Assembly: GCA_004154925.1 (NCBI GenBank)
Contig: QJNS01000207.1
Span: forward strand, 1 to 64,000
DNA length: 64,000 nucleotides
Reading direction: 5' to 3'
From: Monosporascus cannonballus
Lineage: Eukaryota > Ascomycota > Sordariomycetes > Xylariales
Under the pieces are notes generated by a model. The model was given only the letters and a program-made list of their open reading frames with translations, made no database searches and was not told where the DNA came from. The position numbers and the translations under genes are program-made. Positions within the stretch are counted from its first letter, which is position 1. The number at the start of each line of letters is the position of its first letter. This document shows positions 49,943 through 62,739 of the stretch, in pieces.

Positions 49943-50032
49943 TATAACGAGCTATAAGGTTTAACTAACTATTAAACCTTAAGTCGACAGGTTTATGTTA
50001 ATAAAAGGACCGTAAAAATCTAAGCAATAAAT
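49943..50032 (-). repeat. First piece of the 5' LTR of gypsy element 4
   Basis: TATAACGAGCTATAAGG (TGTGACGAGC before RIP) to GCAATAAAT. It is broken by element C and resumes at 57456. Confidence 0.75.
50028..50032 (+). repeat. Target-site duplication TAAAT (left)
   Basis: TAAAT before element C, repeated at 57451-57455. The uninterrupted LTR (43.6 kb) reads GCAATAAATATCGG at this point. Confidence 0.8.
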
Positions 50033-50238
50033 TATGAGAATACAGCCCCTATAAAGATGAGACTGGTAGCCGACCAGCCACCGATCAGCCACCAACCCAC
50101 TTATTAGTATAAATCCACCATCTGGCAGCTAATGGGAAACGCCAGATGAAAATAACTTAATATATTTATTTTTTGGAATTTATTTTAAAACTGGTCGGAG
50201 ATTATTTTACCCAGCTTATAGATATTTATTATTTTATA
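50033..50238 (+). repeat. 5' LTR of element C
   Basis: It shares GAATACAGCCC, ATAAATCCAC and CATCTGGCAGCTAA or ATCTGGCAGCTAA with 57245-57450. The first ~125 bp are less degraded than the rest. Confidence 0.85.
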
Positions 50239-52400
50239 ATTTTTTGTTCTGCTATAGAAAATAACATAATAATTATTAAAAACAAAACTCGCCGATTGTA
50301 AAACGAATTTAGGTTATTAATTAAGGAAATTGCCGATCGGAACCTAATTAACGAACAATTAATTACGATACGGGAATAGGCGAAAAAACTTATAACGAAA
50401 TTTTAACGGGCAAAGGACCATAATCCCCGGGATCCCGAATTACCTTATATATATAAGAAGGATACGTCCCGATAATTATTAATTAAACGGTCGGAAAACG
50501 GGCGTAATATAACGAACGTGTTCCGGAATTTAAAGTAAAAAAGGGTTAAGCCTTTTAATAATAACCAGATTTTAAAAATTATTCGTTAATAAAATGAATA
50601 ATATTCGGAATTATTCCGATAATTGGCCGAATAATAAATAATAATACAAATTGAAAAAATAAAGCTTTATAAGTTAATTACGATATTATAGCAAAAGCTT
50701 AAGGGCGATAAGCGAATATCGCGTTATAATTATCCGAAGTTTTCCGAATACATATTAATTAAAAAAAACATTAAATAAAAATTATTACGAAAGTTTATGC
50801 CGAAAGATTAAGGTGAAATACCTTTATTTATATTTAATAAGTTATAGGTTACATGGACGTTTTTATTATAAACGTTTAATAATTATAATGCGTTACGTTT
50901 AATTATTTTAATTACAAAAAAAAATTAAAAATAAAGGATTTCTGCATTTTTATTAAGAAAAATTATATAAATCCTAAGTTTTTTAATAAGAAATATAAGA
51001 AATATAAGAAATAATTTATGGAATTATAATAATGATCGGATTAATCGTTATTAGACTTTTACGTTAAATAAAGGTTCTTAATTTATAAAATAAAGTTTAT
51101 AAATATTTTTTTCCTGCAAAATAATCGAGATAATAAATATTTTACTTTTAATTATTTTTATAAATTAATATTAAGATTACGAAATACCTTATTACAAAAA
51201 ATATTAAGTTAAAATAAATTAATAACCTAATAAATAAAGCAAAACGTTATTAAAATATTTGAAAAAAGGCGAAAACAACCGATTATTTTTTATTAAAAAT
51301 ATTAATAAAAATAAATAATTTTATTTTAATATTTTCGGGAAAAGAAATCCTTAGAATAAATTAAAAACGTTACATAAAAATAATAAGGATTATGGGCGTT
51401 TTTAGATTAGAAAGCAGATAATCGCCATTTTAATTCCGATTAGAATAAATCTATATAACTTAATATCTTTAATTTTTATAAGGGCTTACTTAAGTTTTAT
51501 AACTATAAGAAACCAGATTATAAAAACGTAAAAACCAGATTATAAAAACGTAAATTACAAATTAAAAAATGATACGAAAACCTTATTATTCCGGTTATAC
51601 GGAAACCGATTTCCGAAAACCGTATTAAACGTTATAATATATAATAATAAATTAAATTAATTTTTAAACGTAAACCCCCAAAAAACGAAATAAGCGTATA
51701 TGTTTAGTCCATTTCGGCTAATAATTATGGAACGGTTAAAATAAAGCCACCTTTTAAAGGGAAGGTATTTATTAAAAAAATACGGGGGACGTAGCGGTAT
51801 AAATAAATATAAATACCGGAGTACAAATAAATATTATAAGCAGAAAATTAACAAAAAAGCTTAACTTTTAATTAGTTTTCGTAAATATTCTGGGTTTTAT
51901 CAGCATTAACGGCATATATATCAAATATTATAAAGGTTACGAAATTTTTGTTAACATAATAAATAATAACGGGAATAAACGAAAATTTAAATAAATTTAT
52001 TTTGTAATATGTTGGAACCGGAAAACGCCCGATTTTTTATTATTTAAACAGGGAATAATTAAATTAAAATTCTTTTTAAATATAATTATATATTAATAAT
52101 TATACGAATTATTATAAAAAGTTAATAAATAAAAGATTATAAATTTCATATTTTCTAATAAATAAGTTTATACCGCTAATTTAATAAATTTAACGGAAAA
52201 GCTAAATATTCCGGAATTTAGGAAAAAATAAATATAAAAAATAATTGGTTTTTTTATATATTTAAAGAATTTCCGGCGAATATATTTTGAAAAAGTAACG
52301 AAAAAATATTTTAATTTTTAAAGGCAAAATATATAATAAATTTGATCTTAAGGAAAACACCTTTATTTAACTTAATTTATCTTATTACGAAAACTTAAAG
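50239..52400 (+). pseudogene. Gag/protease of element C
   Basis: A charged N-terminal region is readable near 50.3-50.5 kb (EIADRNLINEQLITIREXAKK-like frame). A degraded zinc knuckle lies at ~51.5 kb. Protease cannot be placed exactly. Confidence 0.55.
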
Positions 52401-53500
52401 GAAAATATTTAAAAAATATATCCAAAAGAAGTTAAAAGTAGGCCAAATACGTTGTTCGAAAACGGACGTAAAAGTATTAATATAATTTGTGCTTAAAAAG
52501 GATAGTAATTTCCGATTATACGTTAATTATAAAGGGTTAAATCGGATAATAATAAAAAACCGATATTTTTTACTTTTAATTTTAAAAATAATAAATCGCC
52601 TAAGGTTAATTAAAATATTTTCGAAAATTGAGTTTAAAGATATTTATTACCGTATCAAAATTAAAAAAAGTAATTAATGGAAAATCGTTTTTCGAATACG
52701 GTATAAATAATTCGAATATACGGTTATATTATTTAATTTTATTAATACGTTAATTATATTTTAAGTTTATATACATACAGTATTAACTAAATTAATCAAT
52801 TATATATATATAGTATATTTAAATAATATAAGTATTTATTCGGATAATAAAAACAAATATGCGAAATATTTTTAATTAATTTATAAACGGCTATTATAAT
52901 ATGAATTATTTATTAAAAGGTTTAAGTACGAATTTTTCAAAAAAAAGATAAAATTCTTAAGATTTATAATTAATATTGATAATTTGAAAAGAAACCGTTA
53001 ACGGGTTAATATTATTAAAATATGGCCAAAATTAAAATTAATTTATAATATTTAAATATTTTTGGGATTCGCGAATTTTTATCGGAAATTTATTGCTTAT
53101 TATTTATGTATTACCAAATTTATTATAAAATTTTTAAAAGGGGTATAAGGCAAAAAAAACAGTAAAATTCTAATAATCCGAAAAGGTTAAAAAGGCGTTC
53201 CAATATTTAAAAAGTATTTTGTAATTGGCGATTATTTTCGGATATTAAAATAACATTAAGGATATTAAGGTCGAAATAAACATTTTAATAAAAATTATAT
53301 TAAGAATATTTTTATAAAAATACGGAAAATATTAATACCAAATTATATATTAATCGCAAAAATTAAATTTAATAAAGAAACGGTAAATTATAATGTAATT
53401 AAAATTATTAACGATTATAAAAAGTTTAAATTATTAGTGGTAATACCTTAAGGGTATGGAAAAACTTTTTTTAATATTTATTAATTATATAATATTAAAG
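52401..53500 (+). pseudogene. Reverse transcriptase of element C
   Basis: The open stretch 52489-52677 reads SNFRLYVNYKGLNRIIIKNR and KIFSKIEFKDIYYRIKI, the classic gypsy RT blocks with Asp-to-Asn and Pro-to-Leu changes. The palm motif at 52816-52827 is YLNN, with both catalytic Asp lost. RNase H should follow. Confidence 0.8.
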
Positions 53501-54299
53501 GACATAATAAAGGTATTAACGCGTAACTTTAAGAAAAAATTAACCCGATAAATTTACCGTTTTGCGTAATTTAATTTTAAGATTTAATATTAATTAGGCG
53601 TTATTAACCTGGCGGATAAGTTATTTAAACGCCTGGATTATATATTAAGAGAAATTACGTATAAAAATATAATTTTTACGTTATCCAAGAAATTCGGATT
53701 TACGAATAATATGCCGGAAAACGTACGAAAAACGGTCGTAAATATATAATGCGATTTAAAGTATTATAAAAAGGTATAAGGCCTTAAAAAATAACATAAA
53801 ATTTATTTATTACAAAATTCTTAAATAAATTGTAAGTAGTAAAAATTTTAATAATTATTATTTACGTAAAAAAACGGAAAACTTTCGTTATATAATTATA
53901 AGAAGTTTTCGAAAAGAAAAAAAAGCTAAAAAATTATATATTTGCTAAATTTATTGTTTACGAATAATAATATAAGTACGAATCATAATAATAATAATTA
54001 TAAATTACGATTATATTACGATTAGATTTCGAAAAATTTTAAAAAAACGAAATTAATATTAAAGTTATTATTTATAATTAATACGTTATATGTTATTTGA
54101 CAAAAAAACTAATTAAAAACGAAACCGTATTTTAGCCGAAAATTTCCTGATAATTTTATAATTAGGTTCGAATATTGCAAATTAAGGATTTAAATATTAT
54201 AAAATTAATACAGATAATTAGATAGTAAGCCGGAATACAGGAAAAGTATTTTCTGGACTTAAATAAAATTTTATATTATCGGAATAAATTTATAATCCG

Positions 54300-55450
54300 G
54301 TGAAAAAACGGTTTAAAAAAATAATTAATTAATTAATATTATAATGATTTAAAGGCAAAATATATAAGATATATTTATATGTTACAATTAATAATTAAAA
54401 AATTTATTAAAAAAGTATGGCGAACGATATCCGAAAATATACTAAACAATATCCGAATTATTAAGGCAAAATAAATTTGCATTATAAACTATATAAATAA
54501 TTATAGCCCTTAACGTTATTTAAATAATTTTTCAAAAAAGTTTTATTAAATTTTATTGCGGAATTTCTTAAAAGCCTAGGTTTAAATAAATTAAAATATA
54601 ACGTAATCCTAGTAATTATTAACTATTTTACGAAATTAAAATTATTTATATTAACAATTAAAACTTTAACCGTAACCGAATTAATTTATTTATTTTACGA
54701 TAAGGTTAAATATAAATTCGGTACACCAACTGGAATTATTAATAATAAAAATAAGTTATTAATATATTAATTTGAAACGGACTTTTGAAAAAAATAAAAA
54801 ATAAAACGGCGAATATCGATTATTTATTATTTGAAAACTAATAAATAAATAAATAAATTTTATTAAGTTTTAAAATAGTATTTTTTTAATTACGTTAATA
54901 AGTATTAAAATAACTGGATAAAATTATTACGAAATGCGGAATTCGTATATAATAATATACGGAATACGTTTATTGGCCGTTTTCCGTTCGAAATTTTATA
55001 TAAATATTATTTAAGGATAATAAAATATTTTTAATAAAAGTTTAAAAAATAAATATAAAAAATTAAAAAGCGTTTGGACAAAATGGCAGTTATTTGTCGA
55101 ATAATATACGAATATTAAAAGAAAATAACGGTAATTTAAAAGAAATATTATAATTAACGTTATACGCTTATGGAATTTTAATTAATGCTTTAAGTAAATT
55201 TATCGATTAAGAATTTTAAATTTAAAAATAAAAAAACTTTATTTATTTATATCTAGGTTATATTTAAGAAATAAATAAGTTCCTAAGCCTACAAAATAAT
55301 TTTTCTTATTAAATATTAATAAATATATAATGTATTCCTAATATTTTTGTTAAAACCGTAATATAATCGGAAACCGGATAACGTTTAAATAATGTTACCG
55401 AACTAAATAAAAAAATAAGAAAAATAAATAATAAAAGATATTATCCGCCA
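54300..55450 (+). pseudogene. Integrase of element C
   Basis: The core block reads ILVIINYFTKLKLFILTIKT, then YDKVKYKFGTPTGI. The catalytic Asp of the first block is Asn after RIP. Stops are frequent. Confidence 0.7.
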
Positions 55451-55699
55451 TTAAAATAATTAGGAATAACGTAAATATTTAATTAAATAAAAAGGTTAAC
55501 CCGTTAAATACAATACGTAAAAGCCCCGAAAATATTTTGAATATATATTTAAAATAATATAGCGTTACGAAAAAAAAATTAAATACGTATATAAAAAGTA
55601 AAATAACCTAAAAACCGTAAGATAATAATAGCCCAATCGGAAATTAATTATTTAATAATTATAAAAATTACAAAAAATAATTTGAAGCAAAATTAAAAT

Positions 55700-57244
55700 A
55701 TTAGTATTAAAGTATTACTTAATTATATAATTATTTTTAAGCTTTTGATAAATGATTATTTTATCGCATATCGATCAAAAATTAATAAATAATATTAAAA
55801 AAATTAAAATTTTATTTCGAAAATAAAGTTTTGCGCTTAATTATTAAGTTTTACGTTAATCAACTGTTAATAAGTATATTAAAAATATTAATATAGGAAT
55901 ATTGGAAAGTAATCGGAAAATATATAACGGCAAAAAATAAATATATTTATTAAATTTATTAAGCGTAAAACTTAAAACAATTTGAAAACCTTTCATTTGA
56001 GAAAAATAAGGCTTAAATAATTAAAATATAATTTATTACTAATTGGAAATAAGGCGCCGTTTTTAAAATATTTAATATATTTAAGTTTGATAATAGCTTT
56101 ACCGGGTAAAGCCGTTTTTTAATTATAATTTTTAATAAGTATTAAAATTTCGTTAAAACGTTGAAAAACGGGCGGAAAATACTTATAGGCAAGGAACGTA
56201 ATAACATAACGGCTTTCGAAAGTTACCTTATTTATGGGGATATCTTAAAATTGCGCTTAATTAAAAATTAATTGCGGAAAAATAAAAAAAGAACCGTAAT
56301 ATTTATAAGAAAGACTTAAAATTATAAACCCATAAAACGGCATTAAAATTAGATTTCCGCAATTATAACGGACAATCGGAAATCGATTTTAATTATATTA
56401 AAAAATAATATTTCTTAATAATAATTACGTTAAAGGCGAATTTAACCTTATAAAAGATATCGAATCGACGACCAACCGTAATTACGTCGGAACGTTCGTA
56501 TTAAATATTCGTAATACGAATTTTCTTAAATTCGTTAATTAATTTCTAATTATCGGTACCAAATTAAAAAATCGTTTAAGCGGTATTTTTAAAAATAATT
56601 AAAATTTGAATAAAAATTAAATAACGATATTGATAATATTCAGAATAATTATTTATTGCGCAAAAAGTTTTGTAATAATAATTAATTATAACGTAATTTA
56701 AGGCAATCGAAATATAAACGTAAATCGTACGGTAATCGAAATAACGTTATATTACGTAAATATAATATAGTTTATTGACGCCCATAATATAATTAGTATT
56801 TATTTTATTACCGGCGTCGAAAGGATAACGTAAATAGAAATCCTAATTTTTTTAATATTAAATTATTATTTTTCTTAGAATCTTTTACAAAAAAAAAATA
56901 TAACGAACGGAAATAATATATAGAATAAACGGAAAAGGCGGAATAAAAATAAAAAAAACGGGAGGCCGAATAAAACGCATATATAATAAAAATAAAAATA
57001 GAAGCGTAAAAAAGAAAAAGAAAAAAAGGTAAATAAAATAAAGTTAAAAACAAAATATAATAAGAAATTAGGCGGAACATAATTAATTACGTAATATAAT
57101 ACGTATTAAGTATTACGGTAATTAATTATAATATAAAATAACGGTAAATTATCGGCAAATATACGTAATTAAATTTACGAAATACGTTATATTAAATTAA
57201 TAATAATGTTATTAAGAATTAATAATTTAAAAAAAAGAAGTAAT
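55700..57244 (+). other. Unassigned 3' region of element C
   Basis: About 1.5 kb lie between integrase and the 3' LTR. It encodes no domain I recognise. On the plus strand 56.8-57.08 kb is extremely rich in Lys/Arg/Glu codons (before RIP probably a charged coiled coil). The hydrophobic minus-strand ORF 56808-57080 is its complement and not credible. Confidence 0.4.
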
Positions 57245-57450
57245 TATATGAATACAGCCCTTATAAGGATAAGGTTAATAACCGATTAATTAGTGATTAG
57301 CTATTGACTCACTTACTAATATAAATCCACTATCTGGCAGCTAATAGGAAATGTCAGATAAAAATAACCTAATACATTTATTTCTTGGAATCTGCTTTAC
57401 AACTGGTCGGAGATCACCTTACCCAGCCCACAGCTATCCATTATCTTACA
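57245..57450 (+). repeat. 3' LTR of element C
   Basis: It pairs with 50033-50238, ends CCATTATCTTACA and is followed by the TAAAT duplication. Confidence 0.85.
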
Positions 57451-57455
57451 TAAAT

Positions 57456-57752
57456 ATCGGAACGTATTATATCTCTTAATACCGAAAATGCCTTGTTATA
57501 AACGATTAATATTAATAAATATTGTAAATTGAAATTATTTAAACTATGGAAATAATAAGCATATATATCCTTTTCCTTTTTAACTTAATTATTCGTAATT
57601 ACGCCGTTAATAATAATTATAATCATTTGGGATCACCTTGGATCAGTAATGATCACTGGCTTGGCAGTGATCACTGTCACGTAACTCGGAAGGTGGCCCG
57701 TATACTCCCTGCTTAACCATTTCTTGAAACCGGAGCTTGTCGGGTCGTAACA
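57456..57752 (-). repeat. Remainder of the 5' LTR of gypsy element 4
   Basis: It resumes ATCGGAACGTATTATATC and ends GGGTCGTAACA. Bases ~57630-57752 are hardly RIP-degraded and carry GATCACT palindromes. Confidence 0.8.
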
Positions 57753-57757
57753 CGTAC

Positions 57758-58109
57758 CTTAAATACCGTAACGAAATATTTTTATACCATGGCGACGAAA
57801 TAACCGCCTTTGTTTTTGTAAATGGTCCAGTTTGTTAACGGCGGTACGTAACGTTTTACGCCCTTATTCCATTTTACATTTTAAACGGTCTTTTTCGTTA
57901 AAAATCTTTTGATATTCGGTTTCCGAAAAATTAAAAACGTTATAAAAACCTTTATAATAGATATATCGCACATATTTTAAAAACCTTCGAACAATTTTAT
58001 ATTTTGTATTTTTCTTTTTATAATAAAAACAAAAACATATTTTAAAATTAAAATATTTAATACGTTTACGGAAACGAAAACTTTCGATTTGGCCTAATAT
58101 AATAAACAT
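57758..58109 (-). pseudogene. Antisense ORF of gypsy element 3, 5' part
   Basis: The frame 57864-58109 reads LGQIESFRFRKRIKYFNFKI and then YYKGFYNVFNFSETEYQKIF, closely matching the ORF at 15831-16145 with some RIP substitutions. It runs to 57758 and is then cut by element 4. Its continuation lies at 36307 downwards (AIEKFKRFEK), so the insertion split this ORF. Confidence 0.6.
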
Positions 58110-58190
58110 ATAAAAAAACGTTACGTACCGAAAACTGATAAATAAATAATTTAATCTTTAGGGATAAAGATTTTGAAAGGAGGAAGATCG

Positions 58191-58586
58191 TATTATGATT
58201 TAACGGTTTTAACTTTTTTTCAAACAATCGGAACCACGAAAAGGTTAGTTCCGACCCGAGCCAAAACATTACGTAACTAGCTTAAAGGTTTTAAGGCGCT
58301 AAATACCTTAAGCCCCTTAAGTTAATAGGAGAACTTAAAAGGCTTAACGGGCTTAAAAGTTTAAGCCGTTTAAGTACCTTGAGCCAAAATAAGGATTTAT
58401 ATGCTTATTAGTTCCATAATTTAGATAGCTTTAGTTTGCAATATAATATCGTTACCTAAAGTACCCTTGATATTACGAAACGTAATACGTTATTATATTT
58501 ATTGCTCAGATTCCCACGATACTCCTGCCAACATAAACCCGTCGACTTAAGGTTTAATAGTTGGTTAAACCGCATAACTCGTCACA
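58191..58586 (+). repeat. 3' LTR of gypsy element 3
   Basis: TATTATGATT to CTCGTCACA, 396 bp, followed by the GAATA duplication. The final ~130 bp keep balanced composition. Confidence 0.85.
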
Positions 58587-61500
58587 GAATAGGAATTAAA
58601 AGAAAAAGGTTACTTATAAAAAAGCCGTAAAATAAAGAAACCTAAAAAGATTAAAGGAAATTCCCAAAAAAAGATTTAAACGCGATAATAAGAAACGTTA
58701 ATAACCTTATTACTTTAGATATACGAAGCGGAACGTACTGATATATCGCAATAATAAATTACGGAACTTTAGGGGAAAATTATATTATATCAAATATGGT
58801 TAATAAATTTAACTTATTATAGAAATATAAGTTAAAATGTTAAAAAACGACGAATGTCGAAAATTAAGAATTCGCTTATAATAACGGAAAAGTTATATGC
58901 GAAATTAATTACCTCGAAATTTTCATTAAAAGATAATATTAAACGGTAAATTTCGACATTATTCCATTTAGAAATTATGATATAATCTTAGCATTACCAT
59001 AAATACGTTAATACGGAATTTTAATTATTGGCAGAATTAACCAAGGAATGGCCATTTTATTTCTTATTAATAAACGAAAAAAAGAAAGATTAAGATCTTA
59101 ATATTCGATCGGTAATAACGACGGATATAAACATAAAGATATAATAAAAACTTGCCATCTAAAAAAATAAAAAAAAGGGCATTAAAGAAAATTACGACAT
59201 ATTGTTGTTATTGTTAACGCGAAACTAAAGCAATTAAATAAAAATTTAAAGTAAAATAAATAACAGCCCCAAAAATTAAAAAATTTAATTAATATGTTAT
59301 TATAATATTATAAATACGAATAGTTCTTTAAAAAGAAACTTGATACGAAATCACTAGAACATAACGAATAAGATTGTAAAATAATCTTTAAAAAAGGATT
59401 TTCGACAAAGTTTTACCTATTTACAATTTTAGCAAAAACCAATTACGCATTTTCAAAAAATACCTGGAAAATCGGTTATAAAAAAATAAATTCGACTTTC
59501 GAAATTACTAGCAAAATAACTTATGTTTTTCGTACCGAAAAATAGAAAATTACGACATATAGTTAATTATTAACAATTAAACGATATTACTGTTAAAAAT
59601 CCAATATTATTACCCTGATTACGGAAATAAACAACCGACTTTACGGAATTAAATAATTGACAGTATTCGATTTTAAAAATGGATATAACCTTATTAGGAT
59701 TAAAAGAATACGAATAGAAAATAATTTTGAAAACGAAATACAAATTATTTAAATATTTGGTTATACTAATAAAACATACGAACGTATTAGCAACCTTCCA
59801 GCGAATAATTAATTACGTATTACGAAAATACCTTGATATTTTCGTTATTTGCTATCTCGACGACACTTTTATTTTTTCGGAAACAAAAAAAAATATATAT
59901 AGCGTACGTTTATAAAGCCTTTTAAGTATTACAAAACGCAAAGTTATTTATTAACGCAAAAAGAAATTAGTTTTATATGTAAAAAATAAAATATCTAAAA
60001 TATATTATTACCTTAGGATATATTAGGATAAACTTTAAGAAAATCGGTGTAATTATAAAATAGCAAACGTTAACGACAGTTAAGAAGGTATAAGCATTTT
60101 TTGGATTCGCCAATTACTATAGAAAGTTTATTCGAAATTTTAGCAATGTAGTTATACTCTTAACGGATTTTACGAAAAAAAAGGAATTTAAATGGACGTT
60201 AAATACGGAAAAAGTATTTCAGGATATTAAGAATGTAATTATTAACGAACCGGTATTAATTATATACGATTTAAACAGTCCTATTAAATTAAGAACCGAT
60301 ATTTGGGGTTATATATTGAGCGTAATAACCGGATAAGAAAATAATTAAGGCAAATTATATCTTATTGCATTCTTTTCGTATAAATTAAAAAAAGCCAAAT
60401 TTAATTACGGCATTCTAGATAAGGAATTTATGGCCATTATTATGGCATTTCGAAAATTTAAATATTTTCTAAAAGGAAATATGTACCGAATTAAGGTTTA
60501 TACGGATTATCAAAATTTTACCCGATTTATTACGACTAAGAAATTTACAAAACAATAATTTCGATACGTAAAGGAATTGGCGAACTTCGATTTTGTTATT
60601 ATTTACAAAAAAAGTTCAAAAAACGGTAAAGCAAATGTTTTAAATAAGTAACCAGATTTCGAAAAAATATTAGTTAAAGTTAGCCATATAATTTTTGATA
60701 TTATTATAAAAAAATATTTACGTTTACGATAGATTGCAATATTTCGGATAATATTATTCGATATATATTAAAAAATCCAGCAGTATAATAACGATTTTCT
60801 AGAAAACCAAAAAACGGACAAAATGTAAATTCTAAAGAAATATCAGAAATATCCGTTACGAAAAATACATAAATATTAGCTATAAGGATATCCAGAAATT
60901 TACAAAACCTTAAAATGGCTTTAATGCATATTTTCCTTTTTTGAAATGAAATTAACGGTATAAAAAATCATACGGTAATGCGATATTTGCGCTAAAGCAA
61001 AAACTCGGCGACATAAGCCCTACGGAAAACTATAGTTATTATCAGTTGCAAAGCCATTATGGTACTTAGTTATGTTCGATTTTATTACTCAATTTTCTTT
61101 GTCAAAAAATCCAGCAACGAAAATATATTACGATAATATTTTCGTAATCGATAATCGATTTACGAAATTCTCTTATTTCCTATTATATTATAAGAATATA
61201 AACGCCAAATAATTAGCAAATATTTTTTTACTCTTATTTGTAATATATATGGATTATTAATTAAAATTATGTTAAAAAAGATTAATGTTTTGCATTTAAG
61301 TTTTAACAAGGCCTTATAGCATAAATCGGCTTAAATCATAAGTTATTTAATGTATTTAAATAAATAAATAAATAAATTAATAAAACGAACAAATTAAACC
61401 TTAAAAATATATTTACTATATTATATTAATTATAAATAAAATAATTAGGTTAAAAAATTCCTAATCGTACAATTAATTTTTAATACTAGTTATTACGACA

Positions 61501-61840
61501 ATATTAAGATAATACCTGCGAATATAAATTTTGGTTTTATTCGAAAAGCTCATAAAAACGTACGTAACGATAGTCCAATTAATGTCAAAGCAATCTTTAG
61601 AGTAAAATAGTTATAATAGCTGTATTAAGAAATAAAAATAGAACTGGAATTCGTACGAAATCAAATAAACAAATATTATAACCAGAAAATAATTAAAAAA
61701 ATTAATTTTCGAAAAAGGGAAAATAGTTTCTCTTACTATAAAAAACATTTAAATAAAAAGACCTAACAAAAAACTCGATTTCAAATATATCGGTCCATAG
61801 AAAATTATTAAGAAAATCTTAGAAAATAATTACTAATTGG
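58587..61840 (+). pseudogene. Pol of gypsy element 2 (continuation after the insertion)
   Basis: The sequence resumes directly after GAATA and is collinear with 32.64-35.87 kb of element 3. The RT palm in the frame 59727-59915 reads VLRKYLDIFVICYLDDTFIF (YLDD at 59853-59864, intact). Integrase follows to 61840, where another element begins before the chromodomain. Confidence 0.75.
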
Positions 61841-62030
61841 TGTAAAAGGCTTCACCTGAGCGGTCTGCAATCAGTTGTCAATAAGAGTTTATTTTCTAGC
61901 TAAAGAGAAAAGAAAGGGAAGATGAAAATACAGTTGTATGTGTTCGCATATAAGGTGCTGCGTTAATGCTGCTTGGTACCGGCATTTATCCGGGGCTCTA
62001 TAATAGGGCTCCATATAGCCCTATTATATT
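61841..62030 (+). repeat. Putative LTR or terminal region of the last element
   Basis: It starts with TGT, has balanced composition, and ends near CTATTATATTA. It contains a perfect 12-bp inverted repeat (TATAATAGGGCT at 61999-62010, complement at 62017-62028, 6-base loop). No second copy is in the window, so LTR status is a guess. Confidence 0.4.
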
Positions 62031-62328
62031 ACCCTTTGCCTTTTTCAAAAAAGGTTAATTTATTAAAAGATCAATAATTACGTTAATCCTGAGCTTTTAA
62101 TTAATCGGAAATTCGGAAATTTGTTAATTTCTGAATTAAGCTTAATTTAAATTACTAATTATAAGCTAAATATGCGTTAAATAAGCTCATATATAAAAAC
62201 GCATTTACGTTTTTACCCGTTTTAATTTTTCCTTTTTATAATAATAACTTAATTCGGTAAATTAATTTTTATTAATACTTATAATAATGCTTTTCTATGT
62301 TATTTTGTAATTGTTTAAAAATTAATTA

Positions 62329-62529
62329 ATGCGTTATAACGTTATGAAAATGCCCCGCAAAAAAGATATTCTTACGGTTTTCGGCCTTTTTAGTAAATCG
62401 GAATCCGTTAAAGTTTTTCGTACGTTACGCACTTATATTATTTTAGATAAATATTCCGCCCGTATTCGTAATATGCTTTATTTTACTTATATAATTCGTT
62501 TCGCCGAAAACCCGGACGTATTTTATTGA
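62329..62529 (+). pseudogene. Small open frame of the last element, unidentified
   Basis: 66 residues (MPRKKDILTVFGLFSKSESV and later AENPDVFY). I recognise no family. It may be the start of the element's first protein, given the upstream AT-rich leader and later coding-like frames. Confidence 0.35.
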
Positions 62530-62739
62530 AATTAACGAAATATATAATTTATTTATACGTTATTTATTTATTATTCTTAAAGTATTTATTATTGAAAGTA
62601 AAAAGACGGTCCGTTATTAAGTTTATATTAATTATAACCATAAATATTCCGAAATAAATACTTTTTTTTATTTTTGTTAATATGTTTTTTTAACGTTATT
62701 TAGGTGTAATTTGCGGATATTTCCGAGTTTCGTTAGGCG

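Larger units (their letters stand above)
50033..57450 (+). mobile_element. Gypsy element C, plus strand, inserted in an LTR
   Basis: 7.42 kb with 206-bp LTRs (50033-50238 and 57245-57450) and a TAAAT target duplication. Gag with a knuckle (FYNYKKPDYKNVKT, ~51.5 kb), RT (52.49-52.85 kb), RNase H and integrase (~54.5-55.1 kb) lie on the plus strand. It is a different family, with much shorter LTRs than the others. Confidence 0.85.
36308..57752 (-). mobile_element. Gypsy element 4, minus strand, with an insertion in each LTR
   Basis: The ends TGTGACGAGC and GGTCGTAACA are flanked by CGTAC. The 3' LTR is in two pieces (36308-36338 and 43585-43940) around element D. The 5' LTR is in two pieces (49943-50032 and 57456-57752) around element C. 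The internal region 43941-49942 codes on the minus strand. It belongs to the same family as elements 1-3 but has a different U3 half. Confidence 0.8.
30537..58586 (+). mobile_element. Gypsy element 3 (same family as copy 1), split by a 21-kb insertion
   Basis: LTRs at 30537-30932 and 58191-58586 (396 bp each), target duplication GAATA. The net length without the inserted element is ~6.6 kb, like copy 1. Gag, protease, RT, integrase and chromodomain run from ~31 kb to 36.15 kb on the plus strand. The antisense ORF near the 3' LTR is cut by the insertion at 36308. Confidence 0.85.

Noticed and set aside
56808..57080. Phe/Tyr-rich 90-codon minus-strand ORF resembling a membrane protein
   Set aside because: It is the complement of a Lys/Glu/Arg-rich AT-biased stretch inside element C.
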